A DNA stretch of 64,000 nt, taken from Oscarella lobularis (lineage: Eukaryota; Porifera; Homoscleromorpha; Homosclerophorida; Oscarellidae). The stretch spans positions 6,127,733 through 6,191,732 of the forward strand of contig NC_089175.1 in NCBI RefSeq assembly GCF_947507565.1, written 5' to 3'. Every line of letters begins with the position of its first letter. Position 1 is the first letter of the stretch. The position numbers and the translations under genes are program-made. Positions 1 to 10,222 of the stretch are shown piece by piece. The notes beneath the pieces are model-generated. The model ran no database searches. It saw nothing but the letters and a program-made list of their open reading frames with translations, and was not told the origin of the DNA.

Positions 1-822
1 TTTCGACGCGTTCGAACGCATTCTCCAGCACTTCCAAGCCGAAACTAATGGCATCTTTAATACGAGGTATCACTTCCGCTTCCAACATTTCGCGAGTTTT
101 CTCCTAAGAGAGACGTTTTTTTTATAAATTCGAATTCGATCGCTTTTCTTTTCGTTTCTCACTGGTTCCTCTTTCTTTTTCGCTTTCTCCGCCGTCTCGG
201 TCTCTTCGTCGTCTTTTCGCTCTTCCTCGTCATAAACACGCTAAAATAAAGGAAATTCAAAAAAAATTCACCTTTTATTATATCTCTTCTTTTGTACGTT
301 CTCTATGAACTGCGTGCTAGCCAACATGAGAAATTCATTGAAGGCATTTTGAACGCGTGACGACGACGCCTAAACGTGAATATCAATGAAAAACGGAAAA
401 ACTCGCATAAACGAGACTCTTTCCTTCGTTTCGTGAAATAATCCGTCGACCTGCTTTTCGATTTCGTGCGTTCGCGACGTCAAACGCTGGGAGAACTCCT
501 CCAAATGGCGCAGAAGCTGCGTAACGAGACGCGTAACGTCATCGAAAGGGGGTCGATCATGTGATCTACTTACACCCGCGTCCGAGGCGAGCGTCCACTT
601 TCTCGCGCCATTTCGCACTTCGTCGAGCGTCCACGCGCGTTCCCACACTTTGCCGGCCGGCTCGGCGGCCATCGGAGCTTCGGCGGGAGCTGGAGCGGCG
701 GGCGGTGCCGCGGGAGCCGCCGGAGCCACCGGCGGCGGAGCTGGGGACGTTTCCAGTGAAGCAATGGGCGGTGGGGGCGGTGGAGGCGGCGGTGGAGGCG
801 GTGGCGGCGGAGGAGCAGCCAT
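1..822 (-). CDS. WASHC2: WASH complex subunit 2 (FAM21), 5' part, runs off the window
   Basis: WASHC2 is the long tail subunit of the endosomal WASH complex that links retromer to Arp2/3-driven actin. The ATG at 822 opens a run of prolines, then the FAM21 head signature [20 protein letters not shown], followed after an intron by [21 protein letters not shown] place exons at 574-822, about 420-516, 298-371, 163-240 and 1-103. The third gives [17 protein letters not shown], the fourth opens RVYDEE and the fifth reads [20 protein letters not shown], all close to the vertebrate head domain in the same order. Only the donor of exon 2 is uncertain. The proline/alanine-rich N-terminal extension (about 60 residues before VWER) is longer than in vertebrates. 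The acidic tail with repeated LFa motifs would lie beyond position 1. Confidence 0.93.
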
Positions 823-910
823 AAGAGACGAAAAGAAGCTAACTGAATACGGGAATGCGAAACCCGGCCACGTGCACGAAAATATATAAACGCGAGATAC
901 TTTATTTTTC

Positions 911-2163
911 TCATTTGATCTGAGGTCGTCCCAATTTTGGAGTCAAGTCGAAGCCCGTTTTTCGAACCTGCGGCGTGTAGAAACCGGTTTGGTTTCGAAA
1001 CGCTTCGTCATTTTCAGAAAATTGTTCGGGATTCGAAAATTTTCGATGCGACGGTCCCGTCCAAAACTGAGCGGGCAACGCACTCTCAAACGAACTGCGT
1101 CGTCTCTTCTTCTCCTTCTTTTGAGTCTCAGACCCTTCATCCTTCTTCCTCTTCTTCTTCTCCTTCTCTTTATCAGCGAGCATTTTCTGCACGCTGGACG
1201 TATCAAAAGCGAGTCGCGGCAGTTGTCTAGGCGATGCCCCGGGACTCTTATTCGACACAGGGCTCACTTTCCGAACGCTGACTGACTTTGGCGGCGGCGT
1301 AGCGCTTTTTGGCCTCTTCAAAGCCGGTGACGAGCCCGTGTCACCATTTTCAGCCAGCGGCGAAGAGTAGAGGCTCTTCGTACGCGTCACAGACGCCGAT
1401 TTCGCGGCGACCTCCCCATCGTGCGGCACGGATTTCGATTGGCCTTTCTTCGAGAATAGCTCTCGTCTCACTGACCCCGGGCTATGACCCAGAGCGAGCG
1501 AAGCATCCACTTTTAGAGTGAGACGAGGTAGAGACGGCGAGCGCGGCGCGTTCGACGCGGACGGGACGAAAGCGCTCAACAAACCGGCGGATTCCGGACG
1601 CGGCAATGACAGGGACGATTTCTCCTCGTCGCTTTTCTTTTTCGGAGTCTTCTTCGATTCCAATGCCGTAGGGCTGCTTACTCGTATGAGCGGAGAATCG
1701 GCTGCGGCTTTGGTGGGAGTCTTTGGCGGCGTTTCCTCGCCTTCGTTGGAGGCGTTTCCGTTCGTTTCCTCAACCTTCGTTCGATCGAGCGTTTCGCGTC
1801 GGCCTTTTCTCGTCGGCGGACGTCGCGGCGGGCCTACTCCTGCGCGTTCCTAGCCGTAGATTCGATCGCGAATTAGAAAGGGGAAGGAGGAGGAGGGGCC
1901 GGGCCCCGCGAGTAATTCGCTTACTTTTGTCGCAGTTGTCAGCATTCGCACGCGAGCCGGTTTATCGAAACTCGCTTCAGCCGTTTCTTCGTCCGGATTG
2001 ACGTAGGGCGAGTCGGGTTGGCTGCTCGTGCGTCGCGGCGACTTGCGTTGGCCTTTCTGAGGCCGCTTCTTAGCCGGTGTCTTTGGTTTCGACTGCAAGA
2101 GAATGATGTCCTTCGCAGAAATTCGTGTAGGATGTAGACAGCACTTACTTGAGACTTTCCCAT
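911..2163 (-). CDS. Basic, disordered nuclear protein, family not recognised
   Basis: Three exons fit in phase: ATG at 2163 with MGKSQ and a GTAAGT donor; an exon from about 2093 to 1928 ([20 protein letters not shown]); and a long exon from about 1860 to the stop at 911. The product is about 385 residues, rich in K, S and P, with many SP/TP sites and several nuclear-localisation-like clusters ([20 protein letters not shown]). The last 50 residues are less repetitive ([30 protein letters not shown]) and look like the conserved end. I do not recognise the family; a chromatin, nucleolar or mitotic factor is plausible from composition only. It is co-oriented with WASHC2, about 90 bases downstream. 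Confidence 0.65.
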
Positions 2164-2448
2164 TCAGAGAAGGGGCGTGGTCTGATTTTTGAAAACAATT
2201 ATGGGCAGATATACTGTAGATACCGTATACACACATGTACCTGTTGTTTACGGATGAACAAATAGGAACATTAAGCTAATAGAAGTGTTTACGCAGGAAA
2301 ATAGACCTTACAGTATGGGGGAGATGTTGTGTCCTGCTCGCCTGCACAGCTGTGGTGTCGTTAGGTGCTTCTATGCAGAAAAACATCGCCAGTTGCATAA
2401 AAGAAAGAGCAAAAAGTAAAGAAACGTACTTTAATGATGAAAAAGTTG

Positions 2449-2542
2449 CACCCTCGATGGGATTCGAACCCACAACCTTCGGTTGAATCCGGGCTGTTTC
2501 TCACATAGGAGACCGACGTCATATCCATTAGACTACGAGGGC
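2449..2542 (-). tRNA. tRNA-Arg (anticodon CCT) with a 22-base intron
   Basis: On the minus strand the acceptor stem GCCCTCG (2542-2536) pairs with CGAGGGT, with a G-T pair at 1-72 and discriminator G. The anticodon stem TCGGT pairs with ACCGA; the loop reads CTCCTA before the intron, giving anticodon CCT. The 22-base intron sits at the canonical place, one base after the anticodon. The T arm is GTGGG TTCGAAT CCCAT, and A and B box promoter sequences are intact. Mature length is 72 before CCA. It decodes AGG arginine codons. Confidence 0.93.
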
Positions 2543-2962
2543 GTACACGCCGTGAGATGAATATTTGACAATTTAAAGAGAAGCGAAGTGCACAATACCA
2601 CAAAAAGAGCTTTGGGGCTAAACTGTTCTCCGATTTGACATCTATCAGTCTCCAAGGAGGCTAACTGTAAATAAAGCACTGCAACCATCCCAGTATGTCC
2701 GCGAATCGTTTGCAGAAGGAGCTGTTGCTGTCGTTCGTCGGCGGTGGCGGCGAGGAGGCGACAACAACGAAGTACAATCTAGCACGGATAATAAAATAGA
2801 TATTTATAAATATTTTATATCTATTTTATTATCCGTGAATCTAGCCCATGATGTGCATTCACTAGCCCGGATCATTCCTAATTGGCCAAATATTATCTAT
2901 TAACTCCAACCAATCAAAAGACCATTTTAGACATCTAAAAACACACAAAAAAGCTCGTCCTT
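2543..2962. repeat. 3' flank of paralogue A; similar sequence at 11342-11639
   Basis: No gene. From 2572 on the sequence matches 11342-11639 (shared strings include ATCTATCAGTCTCCAAGGAG and TCGTTCGTCGGCGGTGGCGG). It is therefore the duplicated 3' flank of the coiled-coil zinc-finger gene. It carries a 54-base fold-back insertion absent from the other copy (see 2784-2837). Confidence 0.75.
2784..2837. mobile_element. Tiny fold-back (MITE-like) insertion with 8-bp direct repeats
   Basis: Two 20-base arms, ACGGATAATAAAATAGATAT and its reverse complement, surround a short AT-rich centre. The element is bordered by AATCTAGC on both sides (2776-2783 and 2838-2845), as expected for a target-site duplication. 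The duplicated flank of paralogue B lacks it, so it inserted after, or survived only in, one copy of the tandem unit. Its superfamily cannot be told from so little sequence. Confidence 0.6.
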
Positions 2963-5165
2963 TCATTTTGATTTCACGTTATAGCACTCTCGTATGTGTC
3001 GTTCGTAGTCCTCTATCTTCGCCACAGGAAATTGCACAGAGCACTTGAGACACTGTATCACCTGTCTGTCTTGAAACTGGCGCGGAGACGCCAAACTTTG
3101 TGGCCCCGGTTCTAATCTCCAGCTACTGACAGAACTTCCTCTACCCGAATCTACAAATATAAACAAATCATTAGTCAAAGACATGATGATGAAATAGTTT
3201 ACTGTACCTATACTGGATGCAGTAGCAGCAGCAGTGCCACCGTATGGCAAAGATTGGGCCACCACATCATCCCCAGTACTACGGAAAGGATTCCTTGCCA
3301 TGAACCCCTGCTGAGACAAACTAAACCTCTGATCCTAAAGCAGACTCTGATAAACAAAGGGAGACAGATAATTAAAATTATTATTATTATTACTCTTTGT
3401 GCCTGAGCAGCTGCTCGAAGAGTTGCATTCTCTTGTTGAAGCGCTTGGATTTCTTTTGCCTTTGCTTCCCTCTAAATAAAGAGACAGTGTTGCAGGCAAT
3501 TTGTAGGTGTGCCGTCATACTTACGTCTCTTTGGAGTTCTCTTATAATCTCTTCTTCTCCGCCACCTTTCATTTCGTCTATGATGCTCTGAAGTCTCCTG
3601 TTCTCGTCCGTCAATTCGTCATTGCTAATCTCCAGCTTGTTCAGATGTTTTTTCACCGCCTCTTTTGCCTCGTTCGACGCTTTCGTTTTCAACTCATCGG
3701 CATGTTCTTTCAACTTCTGGTTTTCCTGTTTCAAATCGTCATTCTCTTCCGTCAGAGCCGTTGTGCGTTCGACCAACTGTTCCTTTTCGACAAACAAGTC
3801 CTGACCGAGTTTCTGAAGGTTCTCCACAAACGAACGCATCGACTCGGCAACTTGGGCGTGGCCCTCTTCCCAAACGAGCTGACGTTCCTTTAGCATTCGA
3901 CGAAGTCGACTGATTTCTCGCAAAAGATCGTCTTTTTCTAATTGTTTCTCGGCTAGCACGTGTTGTAGACGTTCTTCAGTACTTTTAACTTTTAAAGACA
4001 TCTAAATATCAATGACTTAGCTAATCAAATTTGGGGTGATTATTTATTTATTTATTTATTAATTTCACCTCTCTGACGCGACGTAAATTATCAATAATTT
4101 TTTTATTAGCTGTCTTTATATCTCTCTCCTTTCTTCGTCGCCAACGGGCGAACTCGTCTTTAGCGTCTTTGTCGCTCATAGAAGATAAATCTTCAAATCA
4201 AAATTTGTTCAATTAGTACAACTATGATGACGGTACTTACCTATATGCTCCTCTTCCTCTGATATTAAATCTTTTTTTGTCTCGGCATCTCTCGCTACGA
4301 ATAATGCTGCTGAAACGCAGCGTTTAACATCTTCTACCAAATCCTCAATTTGTTGTTCGAATTCTTCAAAGGCGTCGTGGAGACTTTTCTCTTCAGGTCC
4401 GAAAGGAAGTTTAAGGCAAAGAAAAACAAATTCCGCTAGAAGATTCTTTAAAAGATTCATTGATTTGAGGTGGCCGTGTTTCAGTAAATCCGTGTCAGCT
4501 TTCATCTGAGCGTTTTTTGCTGTGATCTCGTCTAAACGCTGTGACAAGTTCTGTACAATCAATCTCTAAACGAAAATATATACAGAGTAATTAATTAATT
4601 AATTCATTAAATTGAGGGTCTTTTTACCTCTAGTGCCAACTGCTGCTCTACTTTTTGTATGTCACTTGATTTGACTCTTTCCAACTCCTGTTCCAGTTCA
4701 CTGATACGAGCAACTTTTTCCAGTAATTCCACTTCCAATTTTTTTCTTTTAATTTTTTCTGTTTCACGTGAATCATTGACTTTGTATAGTTCCTAAAAAA
4801 ACGTTAATTTTCCAACTACGTTTGCTTTGTCTTCCAACCGAATATATAGCATCAAATTCATCTGTCTGAAGTGAGTCTGTAAAGTAAACGTATAGATAAA
4901 CATATCATGATATGTAGTTCTCACCTGAATTACGTGATATGTTTCTATCCTTTTGCAGCCTTTCTTTAAAAAAGGTTTTGCTGAATTCTATTAAACCCCA
5001 AAGCATTGTGATGATTTGCTCCATTGAACTCTTCCTGGAATCCGTCAACTGCCTTGACGTTGGGGTACTGTTATTATCGTCTCCAAGTGAAGCAGAATGT
5101 TCTCTGATAGTATCTTCTAAAGGTGAAAGATCCTGCGTCAAAACCGGTGGCTTCCTTCGACTCAT
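2963..5165 (-). CDS. Coiled-coil protein with C-terminal C2HC zinc finger, paralogue A (NEMO/optineurin/TAX1BP1-like layout)
   Basis: A spliced gene of about nine exons. The ATG at 5165 begins MSRRKPPVLTQD, and exon 1 ends near 4925. A small exon follows (SLQTDEFDAIYSVGRQS), then one with ELYKVNDSRETEKIKRKKLE, then 4209-4562 (IVQNLSQRLDEI..., LCLKLPFGPEEKSLHDAFEE), then about 4080-4190 (SDKDAKDEFARWRRRKERD), the long coiled-coil exon starting at 4001 (MSLKVKSTEERLQHVLAEKQ), a short exon near 3400-3475, and C-terminal exons ending at 2963. The product is about 600 residues, mostly heptad repeats, and ends in one zinc finger, C-x2-C-x14-H-x3-C (CLKC...HIREC). Coiled coil plus one terminal zinc finger is the layout of NEMO, optineurin and TAX1BP1, which bind ubiquitin chains in NF-kB signalling or autophagy. 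I cannot assign it to one of them. First of three tandem copies. Confidence 0.75.
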
Positions 5166-6223
5166 TATATTCACAATCCTGAAAAAGAATAATTTGATTA
5201 GGGTCTCTATGACATGAGCTCAAGAATAGGAATGCTCCACGATATTGGCGCCCAACGACTTCTTCAAAATGATGGAAGAGCGGTACACGAGCTATTTGAC
5301 ACGTGCTGTTTGCATGGATGCGTGCCATACACAAACGCAACTCGTGCTTGCATTCAAAGAACTATTATGACATGTTGCCTCAGCAGATTCCGATTGCGTG
5401 CTCACCTATGAACTCTGTGACCCTTTAGTTACGTCACTGGCTTAATTAACTCAATTTGAGTACTTCTAGAATTTCTTGCACGGCAGAACATAGATCTGCT
5501 GGCAGTCTATACTAGCTGTCTCGCGGTACGTCACTCGATATATTAACGCTCAACTACTCATGACCAGAGACCTATGGTCATGACTTGTAAATGACGTCAT
5601 TATGCCGTAAAACTTCTCGACCAACGCAAGTCTCTTCTTCTCCTGCTGCGGCGATCTGGGTCGGCCTGTGCTCAACGCTAAACGCTACGACCTGAATGTC
5701 TGTTGGTTTCCAGATCAGAAATACAAAGGCTGCTCGTCAAACGTAGGCCTGGCTAACGAATGAAGGCGCCAACAGATAAAAAACAAATGACAATCGACAA
5801 CAGAGTGAGCAGACTCAATCACCACTGTTCATTGTTTATGAGTAGAACAAATTCAATTGTGAGACGGGCAGAGCACCGCCAGGGTAACTCACTCATACAT
5901 GCCTTCAGTGCATTGGCACGCCCTTTTGGCATAAACGTTTCGTGTGCAAGACTGAGTTGCAATGACAGACTGTAACACTGCACTACAAGTCTTCAGTCGT
6001 TTTGATTGGGAGAATCGAGGTAACATACCAAACCAAATACTTGGGCGGTTCTGAATCAACATTTTCAGAACTCAAAACAACGCCCTTTCTACTCCTCTGC
6101 GAAAGCTCTATGGGGTCAACAGAAGGCAAGGTTATAACACAATAGATGAAAGTAGAAATGATCTAACAGGGCGTTGTTGGGTGATCGGCGTTCCGGAGAT
6201 GATACGAGAATACGAAACGCACC
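5166..6223. other. Upstream flank of paralogue A, no gene seen
   Basis: About 1 kb without a convincing gene. The first 450 bases resemble the upstream flanks of paralogues B (13800-14150) and C (20070-20580), for example around CCTCTATGACATGAG near 20100, so promoter sequence was copied together with the genes. Short open frames here lack splice sites and recognisable domains. Confidence 0.5.
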
Positions 6224-6800
6224 ATGGATACGAGTCCCGTTCTCAGGTTCATTTTACATGATGTCATCAAGGAAGAACGTTTCCCTAGCCTAGGCTGGGC
6301 TCTTTTGCTCGCCTATGTTTACTTCGTTCTACTGTACGCCTACGGATGACACTCCTACGAGGGTGTTGTACGGTAAACAAAAGAACTAAGCGCTTTCTCA
6401 TTTTCCCTGGCTCTCCAAGGCCAAGCTAAAATTACTCGTTCTCAAACTGGAGCCTTTCTCTACGGGAATCTTCTAATGGTAGCCATCAGGTGTCTTACCG
6501 TAGTTGTGCGTGGTTACACGCCTTGAATTCACTGGAGGAGAAGAAATCGCGACCAGGGCCAAACCATGGTCAAACGACGGCACTGAAAGCAATCTCAAGC
6601 GCAGCTGGTTGTCGTTTTTTACGGAATTATAGCCAGATAAATGCAAATACGCATGCGCAAGCCAAAGCAGGTGTACGACTTCATCATAAATATGTCATAC
6701 ATGTATGACTTCATCAACTTGCAGTAGCTCCAAGCTCCAAGATGAAAACCCGCGCTAAATCTGGAATGCCACACAAAAAATAAAGAAATGTTATTTCAAA
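6205..6800. repeat. Segmental duplicate, partner at 16975-17660
   Basis: About 600 bases are nearly identical to 16975-17660, starting just before a short ORF (6224-6349) and continuing through GTGCGTGGTTACACGCCTTG to a tail containing ATTTCAAATATTTA. The second copy contains a few small insertions. The tail also occurs near 15517 and 21706, so part of this block is dispersed through the region. Confidence 0.8.
6224..6349 (+). CDS. Putative 41-residue membrane microprotein, copy 1
   Basis: The ATG at 6224 sits in an ideal Kozak context (CACCATGG) and opens a 42-codon frame. The peptide starts MDTSPVLRFILHDVIKEERF, then PSL, and ends in one strongly hydrophobic segment, GWALLLAYVYFVLLYAYG, directly before the stop. 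The copy at 16994-17119 keeps the same length and frame with three base changes (I to V, R to H, one silent). A single-pass tail-anchored peptide is what the sequence shows. I do not recognise the family, and the whole surrounding block is duplicated, so conservation alone does not prove translation. Confidence 0.4.
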   Translation: MDTSPVLRFILHDVIKEERFPSLGWALLLAYVYFVLLYAYG

Positions 6801-6920
6801 TATTTAGTGCAACGATCGATTACATGGCTACTACGAACCTACCAAAATCTCCCCAGAGTCTTTACCGATTATGCTACTAATCTAAAATGAAATTTTTTAA
6901 ATTTTTATTTAGCGTCGTCA
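6350..6920. other. Remainder of the duplicated block, no gene seen
   Basis: Non-coding as far as I can see. It holds the duplicated block described at 6205-6800 and an AT-rich stretch near 6890-6915. No tRNA or domain-bearing frame is visible. Confidence 0.5.
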
Positions 6921-6924
6921 ATGC

Positions 6925-7530
6925 TCAAAAACGCTCATTCTGTACACGCAGTGAGGCGAATATTTCATCGCCATCTGAGAGACCGGTTGCCAAAGCAGGA
7001 ACATTGTGACCATTTAGACCACTTAGAAACAACGCATTCATTGCAGCAATTTTCAGGACACCCTTTATTCGGAAGGTTCAGGAGGACAGGGACTGCCTCC
7101 GCACTGCGAAACCTTAGAGATTTGTCGTCGTCGAATCTGATACCCAGGGATTTTCACAGCTTCCGCTGCATGTACTCCATGCGTTCCATTCAGTAAGCTA
7201 TATCAGAACTGTTTTTCTACCATGAAATTAAGGTCTTTTATACCTGGCAATCAATTCGACTTCCGCCTTCACGCAGTTCGCTTTCCTCCAGACAGAAAGT
7301 GATCAATGAACTTCAACCATATGCACGCTTTCGATCGTCGATCGTGTCTTTCGCGACGGATCGCAAAGAGCTTGTTGACAGTAAGCGCGGTCAAAGCCGA
7401 TGTTGGGCCTTTGGACGCATTTCTGGCACTGGCAGTAAAGCGCCAACGATGAACAGAACGTGACGCCTTCAGCCAGGAGTTCCAGCTCCGAATGTTGATC
7501 CTGAGCGGCTGTGATTTCGCTCTAACCACG
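6925..7530 (-). pseudogene. Thrombospondin type-1 repeat gene remnant
   Basis: On the minus strand 7190-6960 encodes pieces of thrombospondin type-1 repeats in more than one frame: WNAWSTCSGSCENPW, then QIRRRQISKVSQCGGSPCPP, then CVVSKWSKWSQCSCFGN. These carry the usual WxxWxxC and CGGxxC signatures of extracellular TSP1 modules. The change of frame after CENPW, and a stop after the CPP segment with no good splice sites, suggest a decayed gene. A cysteine-rich stretch near 7400-7450 (LYCQCQKCVQRP) may belong to it. Alternatively these are tiny exons of a real extracellular gene; the splice signals do not favour that. Confidence 0.4.
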
Positions 7531-8218
7531 TCTGAACTCTGAAGCTAGGTTTAGCCGGGCTTCAGAGCGTCAAAGAGTCACATGACGAAAACTTTAGTCT
7601 TTTCGGACGTCGAGAGAAGCTTCGTCCTTCAAACGACCGCCGGCCTTTGTTTAACGTATGATCAGTATTCTTTGTGCTTGTTTTCAGAAAATTGGGGCTC
7701 CTTTCGAGGAAATCGAATTTTCGACGCTCCTATTGGCCTAATCGTTTCGACGCGTATTGAATGAGACTCTTAGTTGACTCGTCTCTTCGCCACCAGGCTT
7801 TTCTCTGCCCAACGCTCATGCTTAGAATGAATAAGGAGACGCAACATCTTGTGAAAGCGAGAAGACTCACTTACTAAGAAACAGAAACAGGGACCGTGAA
7901 AGCGTACATACGTTCAAATCCTACCGGTCGAAGCTCCGTTTCGGCTATCCATACACTAGTCTTTCTTGCGTTGTGCTCGTGGTAGAAGATATGTCAGATC
8001 TTCTATTCTGATCGGTTTGCAACGCTTTCCTCTGGATTTTCTGAAGGTCTCTCATAAACGGTTCGATAAGTACAGCCTTGTCCTTTCTTTTTGCGTTAAT
8101 CACATGTACGTCAACTAGATCTTCAGTTTCGATCTACCGTTATTCACGCAGCGACATATAAATGCAAACAAGCATACAGCGCAGATAATCAAAAGTTATG
8201 CGCGTCAGTGCGACCTTG
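7531..8218. other. Intergenic, no gene seen
   Basis: About 690 bases between the TSP1 remnant and the 3' end of CTHRC1. Open frames are short and have no recognisable domain. Confidence 0.5.
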
Positions 8219-9024
8219 TCATTTTTGTGACTGAGGATATTCTTCAATCATTATACGATTGGTAGATCTCCATCCTACCTCACGGTTGGCTGTACCGTAA
8301 CCGCCGCCACAGTCTCCAACGTGAACGGCTACCCGTATCAGTCCGGATGGAAGATTCTCACAAAACCCTTCTATTTGGTGAGATCGGTGATCGCTGGAAC
8401 TGATATGAACGTACACAAGGCCGTCAATTGGTAGGGGATCCGAACACTCCGCCCCGTTAAAGGTAATGTACCAGCGTCCGCAACAGTCCCCACACCGTTT
8501 GACTCTCAAAGTGGCAGCGTACGTTACTTTGAGGGCGGTAGACGAGTGACGTTTTTCAAAGAGGCATTCCTAATTCAGTTCAACTTAATTTAGTACTCTT
8601 AAGTAAATCCTGTCGTCAGCAAAGTACCTTTAGAAGGCCCGTGTCTTTATCATCATGTCCATACCAGGCGCACTGCCTCCAGTTTATGGAATGAACGGTG
8701 CTATTTTCTCCTTGAGGTCCAGGCTCTCCCGTCTTTCCTGTAGCTCCTTTGGCACCTTTAGCGCCCTTCGTTCCGCCGGTTCCTTTTAGTCCTTGCAATC
8801 CATCTCTTCCTGGCAATCCGTTGTTCCCTGGAGTTCCCGGAATGCCTGGAATTCCAGAGCAGACACCAGCAGAACTCTTATTCGAATTTGCGAGTTTAGT
8901 TAATTAGCAAGTGCCATAGACGGGCACTGCGAACCTGATTTGTTTTTGGAGAATTTCCTCCGACAGAGTAGAGAGATAGTATCAGAGCAGCGATAAAACA
9001 ATGAACAGTTGATCCAATTTTCAT
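8219..9024 (-). CDS. CTHRC1: Collagen triple helix repeat-containing protein 1
   Basis: Three exons fit in phase 0: 8935-9024, 8628-8876 and 8219-8569, giving 229 residues (human CTHRC1 has 243). Exon 1 encodes a signal peptide (STVHCFIAALILSLYSVGG). Exon 2 carries a short Gly-X-Y run (GIPGIPGTPGNNGLPGRDG and on) and NWRQCAWYG, matching the YKQCSW region. Exon 3 is the globular C-terminal domain: ECLFEKRHSSTALKV, then CCGRWYITFNGAECSDPLPI, and an end matching the family's SRIIIEE (here NRIMIEE). CTHRC1 is a secreted trimeric glycoprotein that modulates Wnt and matrix signalling. It looks intact and lies between paralogues A and B of the coiled-coil gene. Confidence 0.95.
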
Positions 9025-9637
9025 TGCGTAGCTTTGGCTATTGAAGCAGTATGTCCAGCCTTACATTTATATAGATCACACAGAAAACGGTTATGATGTC
9101 AACTCCGGGAAATGGATTTGAATGCTGACGTCTTTTCCGTCTTTTGTAGGCTATAAATACAATCGATTTGCCTTTTAACCTAGTTACGGGTAAACGAAGG
9201 AAGAGTTTTAAGGTGATGTTTACCGATCTCCTCCATTTTGCTGTGGAGGAGGATGCAAAGTCATCTAAATATAGCAGAGTACGTAATGAACCGAATTTGA
9301 CATTGAATTGATCTTTGAAATAAAGCGAGACACTATGGCGAGGAACAAAAGCGCATACTTTTATTTATTTACAGTATTTAGGGTGTGTCATTTAAGAGCA
9401 AAGCCATCTTTGCAGTTTAATCTTGTGCAGATATATTTCACAGTCATGCAGACATCATCTCTTCGAGAATTTCGGTTGCAATCGTCCCTGGAGATGATAG
9501 CGCTCGCTCATATGACCGTGAACTGAGGACTGCAGTGTGAACTGCCGTCTTTGGCAGCGGTACTTGTGAACGGAAAGGGATCGAGATGAAGGAAAGAAGC
9601 TAGCGAAGTGTTAGTATCTACTTTTTTAAAAGCGAGG
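9025..9637. promoter_or_regulatory. CTHRC1 upstream region, no other gene seen
   Basis: About 600 bases upstream of the CTHRC1 start. A TATA-like ATTTATATAGATC lies 45-60 bases upstream of the ATG on the plus strand near 9066-9078. No further feature is visible. Confidence 0.3.
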
Positions 9638-9820
9638 TCAGGATAATCCACACCTTGCTAGGAAAATGAGTACGAAGCCCCGTGAAAACAGTCGTATACA
9701 GCCAAATGCCACCACCAGCGGCCCACTAGCTGTGTAATAGAACGCTATTGTGGCACTAATTATGGCAGAAGAACAGCCAATTGCTGCATGAAAGAACGAA
9801 GAGGAAAATTTGAATGCCAA
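9638..9820 (-). pseudogene. Fragment of a 7TM receptor, related to the one at 10223
   Basis: The minus-strand frame IISATIAFYYTASGP...RLFSRGFVLIFL lines up with AATIAIYYAGVVC...KFSRRCVAIFL of the receptor at 10223-10996. It covers one membrane helix, an intracellular loop and the start of the next helix. Nothing else of the receptor is seen around it. It is best read as a partial duplicate of the neighbouring receptor gene. Confidence 0.45.
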
Positions 9821-10222
9821 AAGGTAAGTCTTCGGTAAGTTCAGCAGCCAGATTCAAACGAGTATCGATGGTACGCTATTTCCCCTTCTTGCTCTGCAGC
9901 GCCATAATATTTCCATCAATAATTAGAAGAGGGAAAATAAAGAGTCGCTTTGCCCAATGTTCCATCTGACGAGTCATCGTCGATGTTCCAGACCTGACCT
10001 CAGTGAACCGTTACACAACAAAATCTTGAATAAACCGTTGTAGTGTTCACTGCCAGCGGTTGCTGCGGGCATAGACGCGTTTTTCATCTTTTACTACATG
10101 AGTCAAAGACGACCTGTAAAGTGAGAGTAATGGGAAAAAGTGAATGTCTGCGTAATCCTTTGCATCTATCTATAAAAGCTATTTCACTCATGCAATAGCA
10201 AAATGATTGTATGTTCATCCAA
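9821..10222. other. Intergenic, no gene seen
   Basis: About 400 bases between two receptor-related fragments, without other recognisable content. Confidence 0.5.
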
